Notes: generated by a model not told the origin, from the letters alone. A stretch of DNA of 52,530 nt from Anaerotignum sp. (GCF_017483025.1 NZ_JAFUMA010000063.1:1-52530); one strand, 5' to 3'. Numbered from the stretch's first letter, positions 32,895 to 42,425 are shown. Numbers and translations: made by a program.

Positions 32895-34134
32895 TCTGGT
32901 TGAAATGGGCAAAAAGGCGAAGGATGCGGCAGTAGTTCTGGCGACCCTGTCTACGCCTAAGAAAAATAAAGCCTTGCTGGCTTCTGCCGATGCCCTGCTG
33001 GCGGCTCAGGCAGAAATTCTGGCGGCAAATAAAGAAGACGTGGATGCGGCTGTAGCAAGCGGCATCAAGGGTGCTTTTATCGACAGACTAACTCTGACAG
33101 AAGCCCGTGTGGCGGATATGGCTGATGGGCTGCGTCAGGTGGCAAAACTGGATGACCCTGTGGGAGAAGTGCTCTCTATGAAAACACTGGACAACGGTCT
33201 GGTGGTAGGTCAGAAAAGAGTACCTATGGGTGTCATCGGTATTATTTTTGAAGCCCGCCCCAATGTAACAGCCGATGCGTTTGGTCTGTGCCTGAAAGCA
33301 GGCAGCGCAGTCATCCTGCGCGGCGGCAAGGAAGCCTTCAAAACAAATCAGGCAACTATCAAGGCACTGCGCTCTGCCCTGGCGGCGGAAGGTCTGCCTG
33401 AGGATTGTGTGCAGATGGTGCCCGATACTTCCAGAGAAACAGCAAACGAAATGATGCGTTTGAATGGCTACTTAGACGTTCTCATTCCCAGAGGCGGCGC
33501 AGGTCTCATCAACAGCGTGGTGCAGAACAGCACTGTTCCTGTCATCCAGACTGGTGTGGGCAACTGCCATGTTTATGTGGATGAAAGCGCAGATTTTGAA
33601 AAAGCGGCGAAGATCGTCATCAATGCAAAAACACAGCGCCCCGGTGTTTGCAATGCCTGCGAAAGTCTTCTGGTACATGAAAAGATCGCAGAAGCTTTCC
33701 TGCCTGAAATTGGCAAGGCTCTGCAGGAAAAGAAAGTGGAAATCAGAGGGGACGAACAGACGCAGAAACTGGTAGACGGTTCCGTTGCGGCTACAGAAGA
33801 AGACTGGGGCACAGAATATGCCGATTACATCATTTCCACCAGAGTGGTAAAAGATATTGATGAAGCCATCGATCATATCAGAAAATATTCCACAGGCCAT
33901 TCCGAAGCCATCGTAACAGAAAACTATACCAATGCCCAGCGTTTCCTGAATGAAGTGGATGCGGCGGCGGTGTATGTCAATGCGTCTACCCGTTTCACAG
34001 ACGGCGGTCAGTTCGGCTTTGGTGCGGAAATCGGCATCAGTACGCAGAAACTGCATGCCCGTGGTCCTATGGGGCTGAAAGAATTGACAACAACAAAGTA
34101 CATCATTTACGGTGACGGTCAGATCAGAGAATAA
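32887..34134 (+). CDS. proA: Glutamate-5-semialdehyde dehydrogenase
   Basis: This 415-residue enzyme reduces glutamyl 5-phosphate with NADPH to the semialdehyde, the second step of proline synthesis. Signature segments are present: [41 protein letters not shown] and the active-site cysteine in [14 protein letters not shown], then [21 protein letters not shown]. The length is normal. GGAGG lies just before the ATG, within the end of the preceding gene. It partners ProB, encoded upstream in the same direction. Confidence 0.97.
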   Translation: MSNLVEMGKKAKDAAVVLATLSTPKKNKALLASADALLAAQAEILAANKEDVDAAVASGIKGAFIDRLTLTEARVADMADGLRQVAKLDDPVGEVLSMKTLDNGLVVGQKRVPMGVIGIIFEARPNVTADAFGLCLKAGSAVILRGGKEAFKTNQATIKALRSALAAEGLPEDCVQMVPDTSRETANEMMRLNGYLDVLIPRGGAGLINSVVQNSTVPVIQTGVGNCHVYVDESADFEKAAKIVINAKTQRPGVCNACESLLVHEKIAEAFLPEIGKALQEKKVEIRGDEQTQKLVDGSVAATEEDWGTEYADYIISTRVVKDIDEAIDHIRKYSTGHSEAIVTENYTNAQRFLNEVDAAAVYVNASTRFTDGGQFGFGAEIGISTQKLHARGPMGLKELTTTKYIIYGDGQIRE

Positions 34135-34149
34135 CGAGGAGGGAACCCT

Positions 34150-35088
34150 ATGCAGGATACCCGTTATATGGATGCATGGATCCACGTGCCTCTTTGCAAA
34201 AAAGGCGATAAACTCTATCATTATACTACGGCGGAAGGCATCCGTGGCATTGTGGAAAATCGGGAATTTATGGCGACAAAAAGCGATTTTCTCAATGATA
34301 AGCTGGAGTTCCAGTATGCCTTGGAGGTCATGGAGCGGTTGACAGAAAAATATATCGTGAACGAAAGCCTGCGGGAACGTTTCTTTTCAAAATTAAAGGC
34401 AGAAATAGATTCCCTTGGTATTATTACCCCCTCTTGCTCTGTTGATGGAAATTGTGACACGGATGAAATGAGTTTTTATGTGGTCGCCTTTTCCAAACAG
34501 CAGAACAATGCCCTGCTATGGGCAGAATTTACGGATTTTAAGGGCTACTGTCTGGAATTCGATTATGAAACGCTGGTGAAGGGCTTCCAGAATCGGGTGT
34601 TCCTTCACGGTACGGTCATTTATGACGAGGAAGAACAGACGAATGGTCTGCTGGAAAGCTTGCTTTCCTGTATTCGAAATCTGGTTGATGAAGGGGCAAA
34701 AGACCTGGAAGGCTTTTTTGAGGAAGAAGCAGATCCATCCGAGGCATCTTTGGATAAATTGGCAGATGAAATGGCTGTGGTTTGTTCTGTCTATGCCATG
34801 TTTTTTAAGAAAAGCTTTTTCGAAGGGGAAGAAGAATACCGCTTTGTTTTCCCGCCTCTGATCAACAAATTGGAGACAAATAAACCGAAATTCCGTCTGC
34901 TGGATCAGATGTTTCTGCCCTATATCATGGTGGAATTCGAAGGGGGAAAAGAGAATGTGCCTTTGGAAAGTGTTATGGTCGGCGCGAAGAACAATAGTGA
35001 CATCACAGTGCGCGGCATGAAGTATTTCCTGAGAACACAGGGCATCGATATCCCTGTGCTCCTTTCGGATATTCCATTGCGCTATTAA
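34150..35088 (+). CDS. DUF2971 family protein
   Basis: This 312-residue protein matches DUF2971: LYHYTTAEGIRGIVENREFMATKSDFLND near the N-terminus is the family hallmark, with the later blocks VAFSKQQNNALLWAEF and YRFVFPPL. Function is unknown; members occur scattered, some near phage and defence genes. It lies 15 bases after proA with an AGGAGGG site, so it is the last gene of the proline transcript, before a terminator. Confidence 0.85.
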   Translation: MQDTRYMDAWIHVPLCKKGDKLYHYTTAEGIRGIVENREFMATKSDFLNDKLEFQYALEVMERLTEKYIVNESLRERFFSKLKAEIDSLGIITPSCSVDGNCDTDEMSFYVVAFSKQQNNALLWAEFTDFKGYCLEFDYETLVKGFQNRVFLHGTVIYDEEEQTNGLLESLLSCIRNLVDEGAKDLEGFFEEEADPSEASLDKLADEMAVVCSVYAMFFKKSFFEGEEEYRFVFPPLINKLETNKPKFRLLDQMFLPYIMVEFEGGKENVPLESVMVGAKNNSDITVRGMKYFLRTQGIDIPVLLSDIPLRY

Positions 35089-35094
35089 AAATGA

Positions 35095-35127
35095 GAGCCT
35101 GTGTCGATAATTCGATACAGGCTTTTT
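35095..35127 (+). terminator. Terminator after the DUF2971 gene
   Basis: AGCCTGT and TCGA pair with TCGA and ACAGGCT across a TAAT loop (one mismatch), followed by six T residues. Confidence 0.88.
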
Positions 35128-35213
35128 TATCGGGATTTGACTAATCCAAGTCCTTCGGGTACAATAATATATTATGGTATTTTTGCAATTCACCTTGGAA
35201 AGGATTTGAGCAT

Positions 35214-35828
35214 ATGGAACAGATGGATACATTACTGGTCATGCTGTTGGGCATTCCCGGTATTATCGTGGCAACAACGGTACATGAATTTACGAGAGCA
35301 CTGCTTTCCACGATTTTTGGGGATAACTATCCCAAAAGCAAGGGGAGAGTAACACTGAATCCCGTGAAGCATTTCGAGCCTATTGGTTTTCTGATGATGT
35401 TTTACAGCGGCGGTTTTGGCTGGGGCAAGCCTGTGGAAACAAGTGCATTGTATTATAAAAACAGAAAAAGAGATACTCTTCTGGTGGCGATTTTGCCTTC
35501 GGTAGTAAATCTGATCCTGGGTATTCTTTTCCTGTCTGTCTATATGAGGACAGGAGGCAGTCACCATCTTTCGGTATTGTTCAATTACATGGCATATTAC
35601 AACGTGGGTCTGGCGGTGTATAATCTCCTGCCTGTAGCGCCCATGGACTGCGTGAAGGTGCTGGCGGTGCTGATGCCTGCCAATCAGTATTTCAGATACA
35701 TGCAGAATGAAAAGTTGATTCAGATGATCTTCCTGTTCCTGCTGTTCTTCGGTTTGATCACAGGCTTTATGGATGGCATCATTTATGGTGTTTTGCATCT
35801 GTTTGGCATGCTTTTTGGTATGGCATAA
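35214..35828 (+). CDS. Site-2 protease-like (M50) membrane protein with an altered zinc motif
   Basis: This 204-residue protein has the short S2P fold with about five membrane spans. In the first span the zinc motif reads H24-E25-F-T-R28 instead of HExxH, so the second histidine ligand is arginine. The third ligand region is kept (NLLPVAPMD, Asp145), as is LNPVKHFEPIG. Family members are intramembrane proteases. Loss of one ligand suggests reduced or altered activity, or an inactive homologue. It stands directly ahead of scpA, a common clostridial order. AAAGGA precedes the ATG. Confidence 0.85.
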   Translation: MEQMDTLLVMLLGIPGIIVATTVHEFTRALLSTIFGDNYPKSKGRVTLNPVKHFEPIGFLMMFYSGGFGWGKPVETSALYYKNRKRDTLLVAILPSVVNLILGILFLSVYMRTGGSHHLSVLFNYMAYYNVGLAVYNLLPVAPMDCVKVLAVLMPANQYFRYMQNEKLIQMIFLFLLFFGLITGFMDGIIYGVLHLFGMLFGMA

Positions 35829-35843
35829 GAAAGGGTAAGACGC

Positions 35844-36611
35844 ATGGAAGGAATTAATATCAGACTGGATGCCTTTGAAGGCCCTTTGGATCTGCTGTAT
35901 CACCTGATCGAAAAAAATGAAATTGATATATACGATATCCCTATTGCTTCCCTGACGGAACAGTATATGGCCTATCTGGATGCGGCGGAGGACAGGGATA
36001 TGGACGGCATGAGTGAATTTCTGCTGATGGCGGCGACACTTTTGGAGATCAAGAGCAAAATGCTTCTGCCCAAGCCGAAAACAGAAGAAGAGGAAGGCCC
36101 TGACCCTCGAGAGGAACTGGTACAGAGACTGTTGGAATATAAGAAGATCAAAGATGCCACGGAGACCCTCAAGGAAAGGGAAGAAGAAGCTGCCCTGGTT
36201 TTCTATAAGGAAGCCGATGCTTCTGTGCAGAAATTGAAAGAACAGTCTCCCCAGGAATTGGAGGATCTTCTGCAGGGCATCACCATGGATGACCTGTATC
36301 TGGCATTTCAGCAGGTGATGGCGAGAAAGGAAACAAAAGTGGATAAAGTCCGCAGTTCCTTCCGTTCTGTGCCAAAAGACCTGTTTACTGTGGGGGAAAA
36401 GATGGAATATATCCGCGATCTGTTGATTTTACGCCCCCATGGCGCAACGGCCTTCCATACGATTTTCCGTGAAAACGCTGGCAAAATGGAAAAAGTCGTG
36501 ACATTCCTTGCCTTGCTGGAACTCATCAAGCAAAAGGAAGTGCAGATCACTCAGGAGAAAAACTTCGGGGAAATCCTGATTATGAAATATAGGGAAGGGG
36601 AAACCGAATGA
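35844..36611 (+). CDS. scpA: Segregation and condensation protein A
   Basis: This 255-residue kleisin subunit bridges the SMC heads in the SMC-ScpAB condensin, which organises and segregates the chromosome. The N-terminal SMC-neck-binding helices are clear (RLDAFEGPLDLLYHLIEKNEIDIYDI, SEFLLMAATLLEIKSKMLLPK), and the C-terminal winged helix ends with VTFLALLELIKQKEV. The middle is acidic and variable, as is usual. The stop overlaps the scpB start by four bases. Confidence 0.96.
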   Translation: MEGINIRLDAFEGPLDLLYHLIEKNEIDIYDIPIASLTEQYMAYLDAAEDRDMDGMSEFLLMAATLLEIKSKMLLPKPKTEEEEGPDPREELVQRLLEYKKIKDATETLKEREEEAALVFYKEADASVQKLKEQSPQELEDLLQGITMDDLYLAFQQVMARKETKVDKVRSSFRSVPKDLFTVGEKMEYIRDLLILRPHGATAFHTIFRENAGKMEKVVTFLALLELIKQKEVQITQEKNFGEILIMKYREGETE

Positions 36612-37153
36612 GATTATCAGAACTGGAAGCAGTAGTGGAATCCCTGCTTTTTATCGCAGGAGATGCAGTACCCTTGGCATCCATTGCCCAGACCATCGAG
36701 CTGGATAAAGCAACAGCCAAGGCAGTTGTCCTTGCCCTGGCAGATAAATATGAAAAGGAAAAACGGGGCCTGCGTATTGTGGAGATCGAAGGTTCCTATC
36801 AGATGTGTACGGCGGCGGAATGTTTTGAATATATCCGAAATATGTATAAAAGCCCCCAGAGACAGGGGCTGACCCAGTCTTTGCTGGAAACACTGGCGAT
36901 CGTGGCCTATAAACAGCCCATCACCCGCGCCCAGATCGAAGAAATTCGCGGTGTCAGCTCCGACCATGCTGTGGCGAAGCTGGTGGAAAAGCGTCTCATC
37001 TGCGAAGTGGGCAGAGGGGATACCCCCGGCAGACCCATTCTGTTTGGGACAAGTAATGAATTTCTGCGTTATTTCGGCTTCAAGAGTATTGGCGAACTGC
37101 CCCCTCTGGAAGAAGAAACAGACGAAGAAAACGGCGACATACTGACTACATAA
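36608..37153 (+). CDS. scpB: Segregation and condensation protein B
   Basis: This 181-residue protein is the partner of ScpA, with two winged-helix domains. Characteristic segments are AVVESLLFIAGDAVPL at the start, LSQ-type helices, LETLAIVAYKQPITRAQIEEIRGV in the second domain and GRGDTPGRPILFGTSNEFLRYFG near the end. It overlaps scpA by four bases (ATGA), giving coupled translation and balanced stoichiometry. Confidence 0.97.
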   Translation: MRLSELEAVVESLLFIAGDAVPLASIAQTIELDKATAKAVVLALADKYEKEKRGLRIVEIEGSYQMCTAAECFEYIRNMYKSPQRQGLTQSLLETLAIVAYKQPITRAQIEEIRGVSSDHAVAKLVEKRLICEVGRGDTPGRPILFGTSNEFLRYFGFKSIGELPPLEEETDEENGDILTT

Positions 37154-37179
37154 ATTGAATAAAAATAGCAGGAGGAGGA

Positions 37180-38340
37180 ATGCCTATGAAGCGGATGACC
37201 TTGTTACTCCTGCTTTTTTTATTGTCTGCAACGCCGGTTTTTGCCAGTGAACCAAACGTGGCCGCTCAGGGGGCGGCGCTGATCGATGGGAAAACAGGAC
37301 GTCTTTTATGGGAGAAAAATGGGGAAGAACCCTTTGCTATGGCGAGCACAACAAAAATCATGACGGCGATATTAGTTTTGGAAAATACAGATTTGGAGGA
37401 TATCGTTACCATCAGCAAAAATGCCGCCCATCAGCCGGAGGTACATATGGATTTGAAGGAGGGCGAACAATGGAAGGTGGGCGATTTGCTTTCGGCCATG
37501 ATGCTCCGTTCCTATAATGATGCGGCGGTGGCTTTGGCGGAGCATGTTTCGGGGGATGTAGAAAGTTTTTGTGAGAGAATGACAGAGAAGGCGAAGGAGA
37601 TCGGCGCAATGGAAACGGTCTTTGGTTCGCCTAATGGTCTGGATAGCCATTTGACAGATGAACAGCATCATTCTACGGCCTACGATATGTCCCTCATTGC
37701 GGCTTATGCATTGGAAAATGAGACATTTCGGGAAATCATTGCCCAAGGGGAAATCAATGTAGCAGATCTGGAAGGAAAGCATCTCTGCAACGTGACCAAT
37801 GCTGACCGCTTTTTGAAGGAATATCAGGGAGCGCTGGGGGTGAAAACAGGCTATACCAACAAGGCGGGGCATTGTTTTGTCGGCGCAGCGGAACGGGAGG
37901 ATGTTCTGCTGGTTTCCACTGTTCTCGGTAGTGGCTGGGGCACGGCGGGGAAAGAGAAAAAATGGACGGATACAAAGGTTTTGATGGACTATGGATTTGA
38001 AACTTTCCATACATATGAAGCGGTGAAAGCGGAACAGATTTTTGGAGAAGTGAAAATCGCTGATTCTCCGACGGAACTGGTGGAAACGGTTCTGGCGGAA
38101 GGCTATACGGCGTTGTTTTCGGAAGAGGAGATAGAAGAATTGCGATTGGAAGCAGATTTGCCGAAGGAGGTGGAAGCTCCTGTGGAAAAAGGCGAGAAAC
38201 TGGGGAAAGCTACCCTTTGGCTGGAGGATGAAAAACTGGCTGAAATAGATCTTCTGGCACTGGAAACAGCGTATTCCTATACATTAAGAGAAAGACTCTG
38301 GCGTCTGGCGGAAAACTGGTTGACATGGAGAAAGTTTTGA
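37180..38340 (+). CDS. D-alanyl-D-alanine carboxypeptidase (peptidase S11)
   Basis: This 386-residue secreted penicillin-binding protein trims the terminal D-Ala of peptidoglycan stem peptides. A signal peptide covers residues 1-20 (ending VFA-S). The active-site motifs are STTK (Ser54, Lys57), SYN (Ser109, Asn111) and KTG (220-222). A PBP5-type C-terminal domain and an amphipathic tail (RLAENWLTWRKF) for membrane anchoring follow. Position beside scpAB and ahead of rluB parallels the dacB/dacF neighbourhood of Bacillus, but spore genes are not present here, so I leave the paralogue open. AGGAGGAGG precedes it. Confidence 0.94.
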   Translation: MPMKRMTLLLLLFLLSATPVFASEPNVAAQGAALIDGKTGRLLWEKNGEEPFAMASTTKIMTAILVLENTDLEDIVTISKNAAHQPEVHMDLKEGEQWKVGDLLSAMMLRSYNDAAVALAEHVSGDVESFCERMTEKAKEIGAMETVFGSPNGLDSHLTDEQHHSTAYDMSLIAAYALENETFREIIAQGEINVADLEGKHLCNVTNADRFLKEYQGALGVKTGYTNKAGHCFVGAAEREDVLLVSTVLGSGWGTAGKEKKWTDTKVLMDYGFETFHTYEAVKAEQIFGEVKIADSPTELVETVLAEGYTALFSEEEIEELRLEADLPKEVEAPVEKGEKLGKATLWLEDEKLAEIDLLALETAYSYTLRERLWRLAENWLTWRKF

Positions 38341-38418
38341 CTTTCCTCATATCCTCAGGTATACTGTTCTCAATACTGGTTTTGAAAAATACTTTTGACA
38401 GAACGGAGATTTAGATAT

Positions 38419-39141
38419 ATGGAAGAAAGACTGCAGAAATTCCTGGCGGAAGCCGGCGTAGCATCCCGTAGAAAGGCGGAAGAGTTGATCGCCCAGGGGA
38501 AAGTAAAAGTAAATGGAAAGGTAGTCACAGAAATGGGCATGAAAATTGACCCTGCCAAAGATGAAGTGACTTATCTGGATAAAAAAGTGAGCAAAAAAGA
38601 TACAAAAATGGTCTATATCATGCTGTATAAACCCGAAGGCTATGTGACAACGGCGAAGGAACAGTTTGGCAGACCTGCTGTTGTAGACCTGATCAAAGGT
38701 GTGAACGAGCGTATCTTCCCTGTAGGCCGACTGGATTACGATACATCTGGCCTGCTGCTGCTGACAAACGACGGTGACCTGACCTACAAACTGACACATC
38801 CCAAGCATGATGTGGATAAAACTTATATTGCGAAACTGTACGGTATTCCCGATGAAGGGGCTCTGCAGAAATTCCGCAGAGGTGTGGTCATCGATGGTGT
38901 AAGAACAAAACCTGCGAAAATTCAGATCATCGATAAGGAGAAAGACGGCCGCTTCTGCACAGCGGAAATCATCATCCACGAAGGCAGAAACAGACAGGTG
39001 CGTAAGATGTGTGAAGCCATCAAACATCCTGTTGCGCAGCTGAAAAGAGTGGCGACAGGCGACCTGAAGCTGGGCGACCTGCAGAAGGGAAAATATCGTC
39101 ATCTGACAGAAAAGGAGATCAAATACCTCAAGAAGCTGTGA
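38419..39141 (+). CDS. rluB: rRNA pseudouridine synthase RluB/RsuA family
   Basis: This 240-residue enzyme isomerises a specific uridine of ribosomal RNA; the RluB type acts on 23S rRNA near the peptidyl-transferase centre. An S4 RNA-binding domain is at the N-terminus (RLQKFLAEAGVASRRKAEELI). The catalytic domain has the Asp in PVGRLDYDTSGLLLLTNDGDL, and HEGRNRQVRKMCEAI follows. I chose the ATG at 38419, after ACGGAG; an in-frame TTG eight codons upstream lacks a good site. Confidence 0.93.
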   Translation: MEERLQKFLAEAGVASRRKAEELIAQGKVKVNGKVVTEMGMKIDPAKDEVTYLDKKVSKKDTKMVYIMLYKPEGYVTTAKEQFGRPAVVDLIKGVNERIFPVGRLDYDTSGLLLLTNDGDLTYKLTHPKHDVDKTYIAKLYGIPDEGALQKFRRGVVIDGVRTKPAKIQIIDKEKDGRFCTAEIIIHEGRNRQVRKMCEAIKHPVAQLKRVATGDLKLGDLQKGKYRHLTEKEIKYLKKL

Positions 39142-39143
39142 TG

Positions 39144-39169
39144 AAAAGACCTCGAAAGAGGTCTTTTTT
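39144..39169 (+). terminator. Terminator of the scpAB-rluB operon
   Basis: AAAAGACCTC, GAAA tetraloop, GAGGTCTTTTTT, beginning three bases after the rluB stop. Confidence 0.93.
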
Positions 39170-39175
39170 ATTTAC

Positions 39176-39204
39176 TTGAAAGGCAGGCTTTCTTGACGTA
39201 TAAT
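39176..39204 (+). promoter_or_regulatory. Promoter of the phosphatase-to-ispH operon
   Basis: TTGAAA (39176-39181) and a perfect TATAAT (39199-39204) are separated by 17 bases, directly after the rluB terminator. Confidence 0.82.
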
Positions 39205-39247
39205 ATATAGTTAGGAAAAAGTAGATCAAATGGAGGGAGAGAACCTC

Positions 39248-39895
39248 ATGGAAAATAAAAAAACGAGATTTTACCTGATCCGCCACGGGGAGACGGATTG
39301 GAACAAAGGCGGCCGCTATCAGGGCTGCACGAATATACAGTTGAATGACGCGGGCAGAGAACAGGCACGCCTGCTGGGGGAACGTTTCAAATATCTGCCT
39401 TTGGATGTGGTGTATGTTTCTCCTCTGGACAGAGCGGTGGCAACGGCAGAACCTTTGGCGGCTGCCCATGGGCTGACACCCATTAAAGATGCCCATTTCA
39501 GAGAGATCAATTTCGGTGAATGGGAAGGGCATACTATCGCAGAATTGTCTGAAAAATATGGCAGAGCCTATACAGATTTCTTTGCCAATCCCTTCGATCA
39601 TCCCGTTCCCGGGGAAGGCTCTTTCCAGAATGCTATGGATCGTGCCATCGAAGGCTTTGATATTCTTGCAGAAAGACACAAAGGCGAGAACGTTGCCATC
39701 GTTTCCCACGGCGGTCTGCTGCGTGTGATGTTGGTAGGTCTTTTGGGCATGGGCGATGAATTTTATCGCAAAACATGGATGACCAATACATCCATCACCA
39801 TGCTGGACGTGATGGAAGATGGCAGAAAGCTTCTGATGACTTTGAATGACAAAGCGCATCTGGAAATGGCAGAACTCTTTAAAAAAGGAGAGTAA
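39248..39895 (+). CDS. Histidine phosphatase family protein
   Basis: This 215-residue protein of the phosphoglycerate-mutase-like superfamily has the phosphohistidine motif LIRHGETDWN (His13), YVSPLDRAVATAEPL, FREINFGEWEGHTIAEL and the second histidine in VSHGGLLRVML. Similar clostridial proteins are annotated as alpha-ribazole phosphatase (CobC) or general phosphatases. No cobalamin genes are nearby, so a specific substrate cannot be given. The ATG at 39248 lies after GGAGG, with a slightly long spacing. The next gene starts three bases after the stop. Confidence 0.9.
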   Translation: MENKKTRFYLIRHGETDWNKGGRYQGCTNIQLNDAGREQARLLGERFKYLPLDVVYVSPLDRAVATAEPLAAAHGLTPIKDAHFREINFGEWEGHTIAELSEKYGRAYTDFFANPFDHPVPGEGSFQNAMDRAIEGFDILAERHKGENVAIVSHGGLLRVMLVGLLGMGDEFYRKTWMTNTSITMLDVMEDGRKLLMTLNDKAHLEMAELFKKGE

Positions 39896-39897
39896 CT

Positions 39898-41136
39898 ATG
39901 AAAAAGAAAATCATCGTGGTAGGCGCAGGGGCGGCAGGCCTGATGGCAGCGGGCCATGCGGCGGAAAAAGGCCACGAAGTCCATTTATATGAAAAAAACA
40001 ACCGAATCGGGAAGAAAATTCTCATCACCGGCAAAGGCCGCTGCAATGTGACCAATGACAGTGACGTGGAAGGTCTGCTGGATAATATCCCCGGCAACCC
40101 GTACTTCATGTATAGCTCTTTCTATCAGCTGGACAGCTTCGGTCTGCAGGAATTTTTCAAAAATCTTGGCCTGGAACTGAAAGTGGAACGCGGTAAACGT
40201 GTTTTCCCTGTTTCCGATCGTTCTTTGGACGTGGTTCTGGCGCTGGAAAAATATCTGAAGAAAAATAAGGTGAAACTACATCTGGAAAGCCCTGTGGAAA
40301 GTATCCTCATTGAAAACGGTAAGGCGGCAGGTATCCGCCTGAAAAACGGCAAAGAAGAACAGGCGGATGGCGTCATCGTCTGCACAGGCGGTCTTTCCTA
40401 TCCTGGGACAGGCTCTACCGGCGATGGCTATCGCTTCGCGAAAGCGGCGGGCCATCATGTAACGAAGCTGTATCCTTCTCTGGTGCCTTTGAAAACAGCG
40501 GAGGAATGGTGCCATGAACTGATGGGGCTGAGCCTGAAAAATATCGAGATCACTATCAAAAATAAGAAAGGCAAAAAGGTTTATACTGATTTTGGGGAAA
40601 TGCTGTTTACCCATTTCGGTGTTTCCGGCCCTGTGATTCTGAGTGCCAGCAGACATATCATCCTGACCATCGAAGAAGGTTACAAGCTCTATATCGACCT
40701 GAAGCCTGCCATGGATGAAAAGAAGTTGGATGCTCGTTTGCTGAGAGATTTTGAAAAATACGCAAATAAGGATTTCGCCAATGCTCTAGACGATCTGCTT
40801 CCCCAGAAGCTGATCCCTGTTATCATCCAACTGGCAGAGATTGACCCTCGCAAGAAAGTCAATAGTATCACCAAGGAAGAAAGAAAACGCCTTTGCGGTC
40901 TGCTGAAAGCACTGCCTCTGACCATTACAGGCACAACAGGTTATAACGAAGCGGTCGTGACCTGCGGTGGCATCGAAACAGACGAGATCGACCCTTCCAC
41001 CATGGAAAGCAAACTGGTGAAAAATCTGCATTTTGCGGGGGAAGTTTTAGACGTAGACGCATATACAGGCGGCTTCAATCTGCAGATCGCTTTCTCCACA
41101 GGCTACACAGCCGGGGAATTCATCTGTCAGGAATAA
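39898..41136 (+). CDS. FAD-dependent oxidoreductase, HI0933/YhiN (BaiN-like) family
   Basis: This 412-residue flavoprotein has an N-terminal Rossmann site (VVGAGAAGLMAAGHAAEKGH) and the family-specific KILITGKGRCNVTND. The mid-protein TGGLSYPGTGSTGDGY follows, as does the C-terminal FAD contact FAGEVLDVDAYTGGFNLQIAFSTG. Members are labelled aminoacetone oxidase or BaiN-like; the physiological reaction is unsettled. It lies two bases after the phosphatase and 12 before cmk, in an order widely shared among Clostridia. Confidence 0.92.
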   Translation: MKKKIIVVGAGAAGLMAAGHAAEKGHEVHLYEKNNRIGKKILITGKGRCNVTNDSDVEGLLDNIPGNPYFMYSSFYQLDSFGLQEFFKNLGLELKVERGKRVFPVSDRSLDVVLALEKYLKKNKVKLHLESPVESILIENGKAAGIRLKNGKEEQADGVIVCTGGLSYPGTGSTGDGYRFAKAAGHHVTKLYPSLVPLKTAEEWCHELMGLSLKNIEITIKNKKGKKVYTDFGEMLFTHFGVSGPVILSASRHIILTIEEGYKLYIDLKPAMDEKKLDARLLRDFEKYANKDFANALDDLLPQKLIPVIIQLAEIDPRKKVNSITKEERKRLCGLLKALPLTITGTTGYNEAVVTCGGIETDEIDPSTMESKLVKNLHFAGEVLDVDAYTGGFNLQIAFSTGYTAGEFICQE

Positions 41137-41148
41137 GGAGGAAATAAA

Positions 41149-41823
41149 ATGAAACGATTTGCCATTGCGGTGGACGGGCCTGCGGGTTCCGGCAAAAGCA
41201 CTGTTGCAAAAATGGTTGCCAGAAAACTTGGCATTATCTATGTAGATACAGGCGCAATGTATCGCACCGTCGCGCTGCACTGCACGCAGGAAGGGATTTC
41301 TCTGGAAGATGAAGCGGCAGTTGTTGCTTCTCTGGATGGCCTGAATATGCGCATCCAGCCCAATGAAGACGGACAGAAAATTTTTCTGAATGAAGAAGAT
41401 GTGACAGCAAAAATCAGAACGGCAGAGATCGGCAAAGGTGCATCCACTGTTGGCGCATATCAGAAGGTACGCGAACGCATGGTGGAGCTTCAGCAGGAAA
41501 TGGCCAAAGAACTTTCTGTTATTATGGACGGCAGAGACATCGGCACGGTCGTTTTGCCTGATGCGGAAGTAAAGATTTATCTGGATGCAGATGCAGGCGA
41601 AAGAGCCCGCCGTCGTGTAGGTGAACTGGAAGCCAAAGGCGAAACAGCTGATTTCGAAGAGATCAAAAAAATGATCATCCAGAGGGATTATAATGACATG
41701 AACAGAGAGCACAGCCCTCTGAAAAAAGCAGAGGACGCCATCAGTCTGGATTCCACTGGAATGAGCATTGAAGAAGTACAGCAGGCGATCCTGGATATTA
41801 CTGCGGAAAGGGTGAAAGAATAA
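41149..41823 (+). CDS. cmk: Cytidylate kinase
   Basis: This 224-residue enzyme phosphorylates CMP and dCMP with ATP for nucleotide supply. The P-loop is DGPAGSGKSTVAK at about 9-21. YVDTGAMYRTVAL, DGRDIGTVVLPDAEVKIYLDA and QRDYNDMNREHSPLKKA are family blocks. AAGGAGG precedes the ATG. The stop and the plsC start share one base (TAATG), indicating coupled translation. Confidence 0.97.
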   Translation: MKRFAIAVDGPAGSGKSTVAKMVARKLGIIYVDTGAMYRTVALHCTQEGISLEDEAAVVASLDGLNMRIQPNEDGQKIFLNEEDVTAKIRTAEIGKGASTVGAYQKVRERMVELQQEMAKELSVIMDGRDIGTVVLPDAEVKIYLDADAGERARRRVGELEAKGETADFEEIKKMIIQRDYNDMNREHSPLKKAEDAISLDSTGMSIEEVQQAILDITAERVKE

Positions 41824-42425
41824 TGAAGGGTGAATCCTGGTTTTGCAGACTGGCAGTTGCACTTGTAAAAGTTTGGTTTGCAATTATGTTTAAAGTAGAG
41901 ATCATTGGCAAAGAAAACATTCCTGAGGACGGGAATGCGATCATTTGCTGTAACCATTACAGCAACTATGACCCCTTTGCGGCAGCCATCTATCTGAACA
42001 GACTGCCCCATTATATTGGCAAAAAGGAATTGTTCAAATATAAGATCGTAGCATGGGCTTTGAATGAAGTTGGGGTATTCCCCATCGACAGAAAGGCTTC
42101 CATGGATATGAAGGCTGTAAAAACAGCATTGAAAATTCTGAAGGAAGGCAAGATCCTGGGGATTTTTGCGGAAGGCAAGCGTGTCAAAGAGGGGGAAGAA
42201 GTAGACGCAAAGGGCGGCGTGGCTCTTTTTGCCATGAAGGGGAATGCACCTGTTATCCCCTGCGCTATCAGCGGCAAATATAAATTCCGCAGCAAGATCA
42301 CTGTGGAATATGGCAAACCTCTGACACTGGATGAATATCGCAGCCAGAAACTGACAACTGATCTTATGGGCGAGATCACAGAAGTCATTATGGACAGAGT
42401 CGAAGAAATGAAGGTGAAGGCATGA
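41823..42425 (+). CDS. plsC: 1-acyl-sn-glycerol-3-phosphate acyltransferase
   Basis: This 200-residue membrane-associated enzyme adds the second acyl chain to make phosphatidic acid. It has an N-terminal hydrophobic helix, the catalytic HX4D motif (NHYSNYD, His45 to Asp50), YIGKKELF, a glycerol-phosphate-binding block (FAEGKRVKEGE in place of FPEGTRS) and PVIPCAI. It starts within the cmk stop codon and overlaps ispH by four bases, the conserved clostridial cmk-plsC-ispH order. Confidence 0.94.
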   Translation: MKGESWFCRLAVALVKVWFAIMFKVEIIGKENIPEDGNAIICCNHYSNYDPFAAAIYLNRLPHYIGKKELFKYKIVAWALNEVGVFPIDRKASMDMKAVKTALKILKEGKILGIFAEGKRVKEGEEVDAKGGVALFAMKGNAPVIPCAISGKYKFRSKITVEYGKPLTLDEYRSQKLTTDLMGEITEVIMDRVEEMKVKA

